Assembly (NCBI GenBank): GCA_031181145.1
Contig: JAPSLB010000008.1
Location: 59,691-123,690 of the forward strand
Source of the DNA: Microvirga sp.
GTDB lineage: Bacteria > Pseudomonadota > Alphaproteobacteria > Rhizobiales > Beijerinckiaceae
DNA: 64,000 nt
Direction: 5' to 3'
Shown: piece by piece, positions 35,532-44,582 of the stretch
How positions within the stretch are numbered: position 1 is the first letter of the stretch
How the letters are laid out: every line of letters begins with the position of its first letter
Program-made: the position numbers and the translations under genes
The notes under the pieces: model-generated
Told to the model about the DNA's origin: nothing
What the model saw: only the letters and a program-made list of their open reading frames with translations
Database searches by the model: none

Positions 35532-36364
35532 TCCTCGTTGGCTGCGAAGAAAGCGGCTGTCCGCGACGGCCCTTGCATGTCCGGCATATGGTAGACGGCA
35601 ATGGTACTGCCCGGTCCGCCGCCCGTGTGACCGGCGACTCTCAGGCCGCCAGTCGTTTCGCCGGTCATGAATCCCAAACCGTATCCGGGCTGTTTCCACG
35701 GCCTGCCCTGTACGGGGCCAGGAAGAACGAAGGGTTTCAGCATGATCTTCAGTGTTTCGGCGGGAAGGAGCGTCCCCCGCATGAGGCCGTCGAGCAGCCG
35801 CGCGGCATCCTGAACGCCACCCACCAGGAGACCGTGAAATACCCATCCCGGATGATAGGACGACGCGCTGCCCATGCTCGCATGCGCCAGATCGTCGGGC
35901 TTCGTCGCCACCCTTGCGCTCGCGATCCTCAACGGATGGAGCACGAGACGCCTCAAGGCATCATCGAGGCTTGCTCCGGTAGCCGTTTCGATCATCTGCC
36001 GCACGAAGAGATAGCCGACATTGGAATAGTCCCAGCCCTCCCCTGGAACATATCGGAGCCGGTCGACATCGACCCGCGCGAGCAGATCCGGCACGGCCCA
36101 GGGCTCGTCCCGGCGCGCGACGGCCTCGTGATACGCCGGGAGCCGACCGTATTCGGCAAGTCCCGCCCGGTGCTGAAGGAGATGGCGAAGCGTGTAAGGG
36201 CGGCCCGGCATCGGCTCGTCTAGGCCCGCCGCTCCATCGCGCATAAGCACCAGAGAGGCGGCGGCCAGAGCCGTCTTCGTGAAGCTCCACCAGGGCACGA
36301 GTTGACCGGCCCCGTGGCTTTTCACCACGACGCCGTCCTCAACCACGGCCCAGGCCTCGGTCAT
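35486..36364 (-). CDS. Class C beta-lactamase-fold serine hydrolase, cytoplasmic
   Basis: A 292-residue protein of the serine beta-lactamase/penicillin-binding fold. The catalytic SxxK is SFTK near residue 27, the YxN is YSNVGYL, and the third motif is HTGGGPGST. There is no signal peptide, so it is likely a cytoplasmic esterase or amidase rather than an antibiotic-resistance enzyme. It begins four bases after the mfd stop and may be cotranscribed with it. The substrate is unknown. Confidence 0.82.
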   Translation of the reverse strand: MTEAWAVVEDGVVVKSHGAGQLVPWWSFTKTALAAASLVLMRDGAAGLDEPMPGRPYTLRHLLQHRAGLAEYGRLPAYHEAVARRDEPWAVPDLLARVDVDRLRYVPGEGWDYSNVGYLFVRQMIETATGASLDDALRRLVLHPLRIASARVATKPDDLAHASMGSASSYHPGWVFHGLLVGGVQDAARLLDGLMRGTLLPAETLKIMLKPFVLPGPVQGRPWKQPGYGLGFMTGETTGGLRVAGHTGGGPGSTIAVYHMPDMQGPSRTAAFFAANEDQARTEERVFELLQV

Positions 36365-36368
36365 GGCG

Positions 36369-39300
36369 TCAGGCTGCCTTCTTCTCCGCGATCCGCACCA
36401 GATCGCGAAGGATGATCGTCGATGCCCTGATGCGCTCGTCGGGGGTCTCGATGTCGCGCACGAACACGATCTTCATGTCCGGGCGAACCTTCGCGAACGA
36501 GGCCTGCTCGGTCACGTAGGAGATGAGCCCCGCCGGATTGGCGAATGAGTTGTCGCGGAAGGAGATGATGATGCCCTTCGGGCCCCCGTCCACCTTCTCC
36601 ACATTGGCGCGGCGGCAGAGCACCTTGATCGCCATGATCTTGAGCAGTTGGTCGACCTCCGAGGGGATTGGGCCGAAACGGTCGATGAGCTCCGCACGGA
36701 ACGCATCGATTTCGGAATCCGCTTCGAAGGTGGAGAGGCGGCGATAAAGGCCGAGCCGCAGCTGAAGATCGGCGATATAGCTTTCGGGGATCATCACCGG
36801 CGCGCCGACCGCGATGGTGGGCGACCATTGGTCCTCCGCCGGCTCCTCGATGCCTGCCTTCAGCTGCGCGACGGCTTCCTCCAGCATCTGCTGGTAGAGC
36901 TCGTAGCCCACTTCCTTGATGTGACCGGACTGCTCCTCGCCGAGAAGGTTGCCCGCGCCGCGAATGTCGAGGTCGTGCGAGGCCAGCTGGAAGCCTGCGC
37001 CGAGCGTATCGAGCGTCTGGAGCACCTTGAGGCGCCGCTCGGCCTGGGCGGTCATGGTCTTGTTGGCTGGCACGGTGAACAGCGCATAGGCCCGGGTCTT
37101 GGAGCGTCCCACGCGTCCGCGCAGCTGATAGAGCTGCGACAGGCCGAACATGTCGGCGCGGTGCACGATCAGGGTGTTGGCCGTCGGGATGTCGAGGCCC
37201 GATTCCACGATGGTGGTGGAGAGCAGGATGTCGTACTTCCCCTCATAGAAGGCGGTCATGACGTCCTCGAGCTGCCCGGCTGCCATCTGGCCGTGCGCCA
37301 CCGCGACCTTCGCCTCCGGCACCTCCTTGTCGAGGAAAGCCTTCACCTCCCCGAGATCGTCGAGGCGCGGCACCACGTAGAAGGCCTGCCCGCCCCTGTA
37401 GCGCTCGCGCAGGAGAGCTTCCCTGATGAGCAGCGGATCGAACGGCGTGATGAAGGTGCGCACCGCCAGCCGGTCCACAGGCGGCGTGGTGATGAGCGAC
37501 AATTCGCGCACGCCCGTGAGCGCCAGCTGCAGGGTGCGCGGGATCGGGGTTGCCGAGAGCGTCAGCACATGCACCTCCGCCCGCAGCTCCTTCAGGCGCT
37601 CCTTGTGGGTCACGCCGAAATGCTGCTCCTCGTCGATGATGATGAGGCCGAGATCCTTGAACTTGATGGATTTGCCAAGAAGCGCATGGGTGCCGACCAC
37701 GATGTCGACGGAGCCCTCCGTCAGCCCCTCCTTCGTCTTCTTCATTTCGCCCGAGGGCACGAAGCGGGACGCCTGCGCGATGTTGAGCGGCAGGCCGCGG
37801 AAGCGATCGCAGAAGGTCTTGTAGTGCTGGCGCGCGAGAAGAGTCGTCGGCACGACGACCGCAACCTGCTTGCCGCTCATGGCCGCCACGAAGGCGGCGC
37901 GCAAGGCCACTTCCGTCTTGCCGAAGCCCACGTCGCCGCAGACCAGACGGTCCATGGGGCGGCCCGAGGCCATGTCGTCCAGCACCGCCTCGATGGCGTT
38001 GAGCTGATCCTCGGTCTCGTCATAGGGGAAGCGCGCGGCGAACTCGTCGTAGAGGCCTTCCGGCGGCACCATGCGCGGCGCGTCCTTGAGGATGCGGGCC
38101 GCGGCGATCTTCATCAGCGCACCCGCCATCTCGCGGATGCGCTGCTTCATGCGGGCCTTACGAGCCTGCCAGGCCCCGCCGCCGAGCCTGTCGAGCTGAA
38201 CCTCCGTTTCTTCCGATCCGTAGCGGGTCAGAAGCTCGATGTTCTCCACCGGCAGGAACAGGCGGTCGCCGCCGGCATAGTGCAACTCCAGGCAATCGTG
38301 CGGCGCGCCGGCTGCCTCGATGGTCTTGAGCCCCTCGAAACGGCCGATGCCGTGATCCACGTGCACCACGAGATCGCCCGGCGTGAGCGCCGCGACCTCG
38401 GTGAGAAAATCCTGCGGACGCCTGGACTTGCGCTTCTGCCGCACGAGGCGGTCGCCAAGGATGTCCTGCTCGCTGACGACGGTGAGGTCGCCAGTCTCGA
38501 AGCCATGCTCCAGAGGCCAGATCCCTACCGGGATCTCGTTGCGCGGATAGGCCATCGCTTCCGAGAACCGGCCGATCGGCTTCGTCTGCCGCAGGTCGTG
38601 ATCCTGAAGGACATGGCACAGGCGCTCGCGGGAGCCGTCCGACCACGCGCCGAGGATGACGCGACGGCCCTGTGCCTGCTGATCGCGGATGTGCCGGACC
38701 ACGGCTTCGAACACGTTCGCGTTCTCGTCCGCCCGCTCGGCGATGAAGTTGCGGCCCTGGCGCGCGCCGCAATCCACGACGATGTGCGGGGCACCCGCCT
38801 CCGGCACCGCGAATGGCGTGAGGCGCGCAAGCGGCAAGACGTTCGTCCGCTCCGACCATTCCTCGGGCCTGAAGTAGAGCTGGTCAGGAGAAAGGGGGCG
38901 ATAGGGTGCGACCCCGGGCTGGTTCTGCCCCATATTCTCGCGCCGGGCGTCGTAATAATCCTTCACCTGGGAAAGCCGCTCTCCCGCGGCGTCGTCGGCC
39001 AGGGCGTCGAACACCACCGGAATGCCGGGGACGTAATCGAGCAGCGTGTCCAGGTGATCGTGGAAGAGCGGCAGCCAGTGCTCCAGCCCGGGATAGCGCC
39101 GTCCCTCGCTGATGGCCTCGTAGAGCCTGTCGTCGCGCGTCGGTGCGCCGAAGGCGGCCACATAGGACTGACGGAAGCGCTTGATGCTCTCCGTCGTCAA
39201 CTGCACCTCGCTCATGGGAACGAGGTCCAGGGACCGGAGAGTGCCGACGGTCCGCTGGCTCTCGGGATCGAAGGAGCGGATCGATTCCAGCGCATCGCCG

Positions 39301-39893
39301 AAGAAGTCGAGACGAACGGGGTTGGGAAGGCCCGCGGGATAGAGATCGATAATGCCGCCGCGCACGGCGTATTCGCCCGTGTCGCGGACGGTGCCTGTGC
39401 GCATGAAGCCGTTGGTTTCGAGCCAGTTGATGAGAAGCGTCGTGTCCACGACATTGCCCGGCGCGGCGGAGAAGGTTTCCGCCGCGATGCGGGCCCTCGG
39501 CGGAACGCGCTGCACGAGAGCGTTCACGGTGGTGGAGAGAATGCGCGGCTTGTCCTCGGAAGTCTTGGATCGGGCAAGCCGCGCCAGGGTCGTCATGCGC
39601 TGGGCGGTGATCGCCACATTGGGCGATACCCGGTCATAGGGCTGGCAATCCCAGGCCGGGAAGGGAAGAATCTCGATCTCCGGCGCGATGAACCCGAGGC
39701 CGGTGGCGAAATTCTGCTGCCTCTGACCGTCGCGGGCGACATGGACCAGGACGGCCGGGCCTTCGACGCTCCCGGACAGCCCCCGGGCGAGATCGGCCAC
39801 CGCCAGGGCATCGAACCCGTCCGGTACGCTGGAAAGCGTCAGGCCTTGGCCTTTCTTGAGGGCGTCGAGCGCGCGGTTCAGTGCAGACTTCAT
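36369..39893 (-). CDS. mfd: Transcription-repair coupling factor Mfd
   Basis: 1174 residues from the ATG at 39893. The N-terminus has the UvrB-like interaction domains (GLTLSSVPDGFDALAVADL onward). The RNA polymerase interaction (CarD-like) domain begins TPGDLVVHVDHGIGRFEG. The translocase motor has Walker A GDVGFGKTEVALRAAF near residue 645 and the DEEQ box near 750, followed by the second helicase lobe and the C-terminal TRCF domain (QLRLGLYRRLSTFE). Mfd removes stalled RNA polymerase at lesions and recruits UvrA. An upstream TTG at 39911 is in frame, but neither start has a clear ribosome binding site. It precedes the hydrolase gene by four bases. Confidence 0.95.
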   Translation of the reverse strand: MKSALNRALDALKKGQGLTLSSVPDGFDALAVADLARGLSGSVEGPAVLVHVARDGQRQQNFATGLGFIAPEIEILPFPAWDCQPYDRVSPNVAITAQRMTTLARLARSKTSEDKPRILSTTVNALVQRVPPRARIAAETFSAAPGNVVDTTLLINWLETNGFMRTGTVRDTGEYAVRGGIIDLYPAGLPNPVRLDFFGDALESIRSFDPESQRTVGTLRSLDLVPMSEVQLTTESIKRFRQSYVAAFGAPTRDDRLYEAISEGRRYPGLEHWLPLFHDHLDTLLDYVPGIPVVFDALADDAAGERLSQVKDYYDARRENMGQNQPGVAPYRPLSPDQLYFRPEEWSERTNVLPLARLTPFAVPEAGAPHIVVDCGARQGRNFIAERADENANVFEAVVRHIRDQQAQGRRVILGAWSDGSRERLCHVLQDHDLRQTKPIGRFSEAMAYPRNEIPVGIWPLEHGFETGDLTVVSEQDILGDRLVRQKRKSRRPQDFLTEVAALTPGDLVVHVDHGIGRFEGLKTIEAAGAPHDCLELHYAGGDRLFLPVENIELLTRYGSEETEVQLDRLGGGAWQARKARMKQRIREMAGALMKIAAARILKDAPRMVPPEGLYDEFAARFPYDETEDQLNAIEAVLDDMASGRPMDRLVCGDVGFGKTEVALRAAFVAAMSGKQVAVVVPTTLLARQHYKTFCDRFRGLPLNIAQASRFVPSGEMKKTKEGLTEGSVDIVVGTHALLGKSIKFKDLGLIIIDEEQHFGVTHKERLKELRAEVHVLTLSATPIPRTLQLALTGVRELSLITTPPVDRLAVRTFITPFDPLLIREALLRERYRGGQAFYVVPRLDDLGEVKAFLDKEVPEAKVAVAHGQMAAGQLEDVMTAFYEGKYDILLSTTIVESGLDIPTANTLIVHRADMFGLSQLYQLRGRVGRSKTRAYALFTVPANKTMTAQAERRLKVLQTLDTLGAGFQLASHDLDIRGAGNLLGEEQSGHIKEVGYELYQQMLEEAVAQLKAGIEEPAEDQWSPTIAVGAPVMIPESYIADLQLRLGLYRRLSTFEADSEIDAFRAELIDRFGPIPSEVDQLLKIMAIKVLCRRANVEKVDGGPKGIIISFRDNSFANPAGLISYVTEQASFAKVRPDMKIVFVRDIETPDERIRASTIILRDLVRIAEKKAA

Positions 39894-39968
39894 GATGGCG
39901 TATCGGGTCAATAGAGGAGAACGCGGGCTCTCAGGCCCGGTTCGTCAGAATCCGGATAGGGAAATGCG

Positions 39969-40265
39969 TCAGTTATGAATCGGCGAGGTGTGGGTGTGGA
40001 AAGCCTTCAGGCGTCGAAATAGGGGCGTATCGTAGTTCGAAGGCGTCTCGATCTCACCCGTGATCCAGCCGAGAAGGTCGCGGTCCGTCACTTCGATCAG
40101 CCGCTCGAACTCGGTGAGATCATCGTCGGAAAGCTTTCCTATCTCGGCATCGGCGAAACGCCCCATGATCAGATCCATCTCACGCATGCCCCGGTGCCAG
40201 GCCCGGAAAAGGATCTGCCTGCGACGGACGTCGAGGTCGGCGCTGGTGCGTGTCGTCCCGCTCAT
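39969..40265 (-). CDS. sdhE: Succinate dehydrogenase assembly factor SdhE
   Basis: A 98-residue helical protein with the signature RGMRE (residues 25-29, the conserved RGxxE that docks FAD-linked SdhA) and a following MDLIMGRFAD helix. It helps insert FAD covalently into the flavoprotein subunit of succinate dehydrogenase. CGGAGC precedes the ATG at 40265. It is upstream of mfd on the same strand, 75 bases apart, and divergent from recG, the order common in Rhizobiales. Confidence 0.92.
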   Translation of the reverse strand: MSGTTRTSADLDVRRRQILFRAWHRGMREMDLIMGRFADAEIGKLSDDDLTEFERLIEVTDRDLLGWITGEIETPSNYDTPLFRRLKAFHTHTSPIHN

Positions 40266-40353
40266 GAAAGTGCTCCGGTGAGAAAAAGATAACGTCGCTT
40301 CGAAGCGGCTTGGCCGCTATATAACCATCTCCCTTCGACTTGACACCCGTTTG

Positions 40354-42471
40354 ATGTCTTTGCGCCCTTCCATTCTCGATCCCTTGTTCGCTCCGGCGGC
40401 CTCCCTGCCCGGCGTGGGACCCAAGATCGCCCCCCTGCTGGATCGCCTCCTGGGCGAGCCGGGCAGGCCAGCGCGCATTGCCGACCTGCTTTTTCATCTG
40501 CCCAATAGCGGCATTTCCCGGGAGATGAAGGGCTCCATCGCCGATGCGCCCGTCGGCGAGCCGGTAACCCTTTCCGTCACCGTGGTAGCCCATCGCCCGC
40601 CTCCTCCGGGACGCCGCGCGCCCTACCGGATTCTCGTCGAGGACGATACGGGGGACGTCTCGCTCGTCTTCTTCAACGGTCAGAAGGCTCGCCTCGAAAA
40701 GCTCCTGCCCGTTGGCGAGCGCCGCTATGTGTCGGGCAAGATCGAGCTCTGGGAGGGCCGCCGCCAGATGGTCCACCCGGACCGGATCCTGGACGACAAG
40801 GGCATCGAGAACCTTCCTGCCGTTGAGGCGGTCTACGGTCTCACGGAAGGCCTCTCCTCGCGGATGGTCGGCAAGTATATCGGAGCCGCCCTGGAGCGGG
40901 TGCCGAATCTGCCAGAGTGGCAGGATGCCGCGTGGCTCGACCGGAATGCCCTCCCCGATTTCGGGAAGGCGCTCTTCGCCCTGCACAGGCCCGACAGCGC
41001 GTCGCAGCTTTCCGAGGAGGCGATTGCCAAGTCAGCCTCCCGTCGTCGGCTGGCCTATGACGAGCTGCTTGCCTCGCAGCTCGCCCTCGCGCTCGTTCGG
41101 AGCCGCATGCGCCGCCTTCCGGGACGGGTGAACGCGGGCGACGGGAATCTGGTCGAGAAGCTCAAGAATGCCCTGCCCTTCGGCCTCACAGCATCCCAGT
41201 CTCAGGCGATCAAGGACATCCGCCGAGATCTGGTTTCCGACAGGAAAATGCTCCGGCTCCTCCAGGGCGATGTGGGCTCCGGAAAGACCGTCGTCGGCCT
41301 TCTCACCATGGCGAGTGCCATCGAAGCGGGCCGGCAGGCAGCCATGATGGCGCCGACCGAAATCCTCGCCCGCCAGCACTACGAACGGCTCGCCCCGATG
41401 GCGGAGCAGGCCGGACTGACGATCGCCCTCCTGACGGGTCGCGACAAGGGCGCCGCCCGCAAGGCGGTTCTCGCCGGCCTGGCGGACGGGAGCATCCAGA
41501 TCGCCGTCGGCACCCATGCCCTGTTCCAGGAGGGCGTGATGTTCCAGGATCTCGGCGTCGCCGTGGTGGACGAGCAGCATCGTTTCGGAGTCCATCAGCG
41601 GCTGGCGCTGGGTTCGAAGGGCGAGGCTGTCGATATCCTCGTCATGACCGCGACGCCGATCCCGCGTACCCTCGCGCTGACCTATTTCGGCGACATGGAC
41701 GTGTCGGTGCTGAGCGAGAAGCCCGCGGGCCGCAAGCCCATCGCGACGAAACTGATCTCCATCGACCGGCTCGACGAGGTGATCGGCGGTATCGGACGCG
41801 CCATCGCCAATGGCGATCAGGTCTATTGGGTCTGCCCGCTTGTCGGCGAATCCGAAACGGTCGATCTCGCCGCGGCGGAGGAGCGCTATGAGACGCTCAG
41901 GAGCTTTTTCGGCGATCAGGTCGGCCTCGTCCATGGCAAGCTCGCCGGGAAGGACAAGGATGCCGCCATGGAGCGGTTCTCGAGAGGTGAAACCAAGATC
42001 CTCGTCTCGACGACAGTGATCGAAGTGGGCGTCGATGTGCCCAACGCCACGATCATGGTGATCGAGCACGCGGAACGCTTCGGCCTCGCCCAGCTCCATC
42101 AGCTGCGCGGCCGCATCGGGCGCGGATCGAAATCCTCCACCTGCCTTCTCGTCTACAAGGGCCCGCTCGGCCAGATCGCTCAGGCGCGCCTCGAAATGAT
42201 GCGCCAGACGGAGGACGGTTTCCGGATAGCGGAAGAGGACCTGCGCCTGCGCGGTGAAGGCGAGGTGCTGGGCACCCGCCAGTCCGGCACTCCCGGCTTC
42301 AAGCTCGCACGGCTCGAAGTGGACGGCGATCTTCTCGCCGCCGCGCGGGACGATGCACGCCTGATCGTCGACCGGGACCCGGAACTCTTGAGCGAACGCG
42401 GTCAGGCGCTGCGCATCATGCTCTACCTGTTCGAGCGGGATTCCGCGATCAAGCTGCTGAGGGCGGGCTAA
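40354..42471 (+). CDS. recG: ATP-dependent DNA helicase RecG
   Basis: A 705-residue helicase. An N-terminal wedge/OB domain (LSVTVVAHRPPPPGRRAP) comes first. The motor has Walker A LQGDVGSGKT near residue 305 and DEQHRFG near 408. SAT-type motif III reads TATPIPRTLAL, and motif VI is QLHQLRGRIGRG. RecG remodels replication forks and Holliday junctions. A TTG sits immediately before the ATG at 40354; I used the ATG. It is divergent from sdhE by 88 bases and ends before the second copy of the 89-bp repeat. Confidence 0.95.
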   Translation: MSLRPSILDPLFAPAASLPGVGPKIAPLLDRLLGEPGRPARIADLLFHLPNSGISREMKGSIADAPVGEPVTLSVTVVAHRPPPPGRRAPYRILVEDDTGDVSLVFFNGQKARLEKLLPVGERRYVSGKIELWEGRRQMVHPDRILDDKGIENLPAVEAVYGLTEGLSSRMVGKYIGAALERVPNLPEWQDAAWLDRNALPDFGKALFALHRPDSASQLSEEAIAKSASRRRLAYDELLASQLALALVRSRMRRLPGRVNAGDGNLVEKLKNALPFGLTASQSQAIKDIRRDLVSDRKMLRLLQGDVGSGKTVVGLLTMASAIEAGRQAAMMAPTEILARQHYERLAPMAEQAGLTIALLTGRDKGAARKAVLAGLADGSIQIAVGTHALFQEGVMFQDLGVAVVDEQHRFGVHQRLALGSKGEAVDILVMTATPIPRTLALTYFGDMDVSVLSEKPAGRKPIATKLISIDRLDEVIGGIGRAIANGDQVYWVCPLVGESETVDLAAAEERYETLRSFFGDQVGLVHGKLAGKDKDAAMERFSRGETKILVSTTVIEVGVDVPNATIMVIEHAERFGLAQLHQLRGRIGRGSKSSTCLLVYKGPLGQIAQARLEMMRQTEDGFRIAEEDLRLRGEGEVLGTRQSGTPGFKLARLEVDGDLLAAARDDARLIVDRDPELLSERGQALRIMLYLFERDSAIKLLRAG

Positions 42472-42530
42472 CCCCCTCCCGGCGTCACGGGGGCCTCTCA
42501 CGGCCGCCCACTATCTCCTGCGCTCCCACC

Positions 42531-42619
42531 GTCATGGCCGGACTTGATCCGGCCATCCCGATCGGAAAGACGCAGCGTTTCAGATGATCGGGATCACCGG
42601 CACAAGGCCGGTGATGACG
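42531..42619 (-). repeat. 89-bp compound palindromic repeat, copy 2 (inverted)
   Basis: Its reverse complement runs CGTCATCACCGGCCTTGTGCC to CAAGTCCGGCCATGAC and parallels copy 1 at 23640-23728 through both hairpin arms, with a more divergent spacer. It lies between the convergent recG and glmS genes. Confidence 0.75.
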
Positions 42620-42644
42620 CGATGCAATGTTGTGGCGCGAGGGG

Positions 42645-44471
42645 TCACTCCACCGTCACGGACTTCGCGAGGTTGCGCGGCTGGTCCACGTCTTTGCCCA
42701 TGAAGACGGCCGTGTGATAAGCGAGCAGCTGGATCGGGACCGAATTCAGAATCGGGGCCACGATGGGGTGCACGGACGGCATCACGATGGTCGCCATCGT
42801 GTCGAGGCCGGTTTCAAGCGCCCCTTTCTCATCCGTGATGAGAACGATGCGCCCGCCACGAGCCGCCACCTCCTGCATGTTGGAGACGGTCTTCTCGAAA
42901 ATGTGGTCATAGGGCGCGATGACGATGACCGGCATGGTCTCGTCGATCAGAGCGATGGGGCCGTGCTTCAATTCGCCCGCCGCATATCCCTCGGCGTGGA
43001 TATACGAGATTTCCTTGAGCTTCAGGGCGCCTTCCATGGCGAGCGGATAGGATGTTCCGCGTCCGAGATAGAGCACATCCCTCGCCTTCGAGAGTTCGCG
43101 CGCCAGGATTTCGATCTCGTGCTCGCGCTTCATGGCCTCGCTCATCTGACCGGGGACGCTGATGAGCGCATCCACGAGTTCCTTCTCCTGCTCGGCGCTC
43201 AGCGTGCCGCGGGCGCGTCCCGCCGCAATCGCGAGAGAGAGGAGAACGGTGAGCTGGCACGTGAAGGCCTTGGTCGAGGCCACGCCCACTTCGACGCCGG
43301 CGAGCGTCTGTGCGACCACCGTGCTTTCGCGCGCCATGGTGGAGGTCGGCACGTTCACGACGGAGAGCGTGTGCAGCTTCTCGGCCGCGGCATAGCGGAG
43401 CGAGGCCAGGGTATCGGCCGTCTCGCCGGACTGAGACACGAAGAGCGCCAGTTCGCCAGGCTCGAGGGGAGCCTCGCGGTAGCGGAACTCCGACGCCACA
43501 TCGATCTCGACCGGGATCCGCGCAAGACGCTCGAACCAGTATTTCGACACCAGCCCGGCAAGGTAGGCGGTGCCGCAGGCCGAGATGGAGATCCGCTTCA
43601 GGTCCTTGAAATTGAAAGGCAGCTCGAACGGAAGCTCCACGCGCCCGGCGGTGAAGTTCACGTAATGCGCCAGCGTGCGCCCCACCACCTCCGGCTGCTC
43701 ATGGATTTCCTTGGCCATGAAATGGCGGTGGTTGCCTTTGTCGGCCATGAAGGAGCCGGCTGGAATCTTGTGTCGCGGACGCTGGACCATCGCTCCGGAA
43801 GAATCACGGATGTCGGCACCCTTTCGGCGCAGGGTCACCCAATCGCCATCTTCCAGATAGGTAATGTCGCCCGTGAACGGCGCCAGCGCCAGCGCATCCG
43901 ACCCGAGATACATCTCGTCCTCGCCGTAGCCGAGCGCGAGCGGCGCACCATGGCGAGCGCCGATCAGCATCTCGTCCTCGCCATGGAAAAGAAAGGCGAG
44001 CGCGAAGGCACCCCGCAAGCGTGGGAGAGTGACCGCCACGGCCTCCACGGGTGGGCGTCCCTGGTGCATTTCGTAAGTCACGAGCTGCGCCACGACCTCG
44101 GTGTCGGTCTCGGTTTCGAACTGAACGCCCTTGGCCTCGAGACCGGCCTTCAGCTCGCGGAAGTTCTCGATGATGCCGTTATGGACGACGGCCAGCTTAT
44201 CGGTCGCATGGGGATGCGCATTGGTCTCGTTCGGCTTGCCGTGGGTCGCCCAGCGGGTGTGGCCGATGCCGATGACGCCAGAGAGGGGAGATTGCGAGAG
44301 CTTCGCCTCGAGATTGCGGAGCTTGCCCTCCGCGCGACAGCGCGCGAGACGGCCGTATTCCAGCGTCGCCACCCCGGCGGAATCGTATCCGCGATATTCC
44401 AGCCGCTTCAAAGCTTCGACGATCTGCGGCGCAACAGGCGAATTTCCGACAATTCCAACGATTCCGCACAT
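42645..44471 (-). CDS. glmS: Glucosamine--fructose-6-phosphate aminotransferase GlmS
   Basis: A 608-residue amidotransferase. The N-terminal glutamine-hydrolysing domain starts MCGIVGIVG with the catalytic Cys2 and contains HTRWATHGKPNETNAHPH. Two SIS sugar-isomerase domains follow (SACGTAYLAG, VSQSGETADTLAS, GRGTSYPLAMEGALKLKEIS), ending LAKSVTVE. It makes glucosamine-6-phosphate for peptidoglycan and lipopolysaccharide. It lies 111 bases downstream of glmU, whose product acts later in the same pathway. I saw no glmS ribozyme upstream. Confidence 0.97.
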   Translation of the reverse strand: MCGIVGIVGNSPVAPQIVEALKRLEYRGYDSAGVATLEYGRLARCRAEGKLRNLEAKLSQSPLSGVIGIGHTRWATHGKPNETNAHPHATDKLAVVHNGIIENFRELKAGLEAKGVQFETETDTEVVAQLVTYEMHQGRPPVEAVAVTLPRLRGAFALAFLFHGEDEMLIGARHGAPLALGYGEDEMYLGSDALALAPFTGDITYLEDGDWVTLRRKGADIRDSSGAMVQRPRHKIPAGSFMADKGNHRHFMAKEIHEQPEVVGRTLAHYVNFTAGRVELPFELPFNFKDLKRISISACGTAYLAGLVSKYWFERLARIPVEIDVASEFRYREAPLEPGELALFVSQSGETADTLASLRYAAAEKLHTLSVVNVPTSTMARESTVVAQTLAGVEVGVASTKAFTCQLTVLLSLAIAAGRARGTLSAEQEKELVDALISVPGQMSEAMKREHEIEILARELSKARDVLYLGRGTSYPLAMEGALKLKEISYIHAEGYAAGELKHGPIALIDETMPVIVIAPYDHIFEKTVSNMQEVAARGGRIVLITDEKGALETGLDTMATIVMPSVHPIVAPILNSVPIQLLAYHTAVFMGKDVDQPRNLAKSVTVE

Positions 44472-44582
44472 ACCCCACGCTTCCCATTGACGACGTTATT
44501 CTAAGCTAAGCTGCGCATTTCCATACAGAGAATGCGAGGTATGCTGGAATCAACTTCGATGACAGATTGTGACAGCTGGTCC

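Noticed and set aside
36648..39914. Open frame of more than 1000 codons on the plus strand opposite mfd
   Set aside because: It is an artefact of high third-position GC in mfd; the product is repetitive in R, H, L and D with no domain, and mfd itself is unmistakable.
42627..44504. Long plus-strand frame opposite glmS
   Set aside because: It mirrors the glmS codon bias, has no ribosome binding site and has no family-like sequence.
44472..44582. Possible glmS ribozyme/riboswitch upstream of glmS
   Set aside because: The conserved core is not visible, the class belongs to Gram-positive bacteria, and this gap is short.
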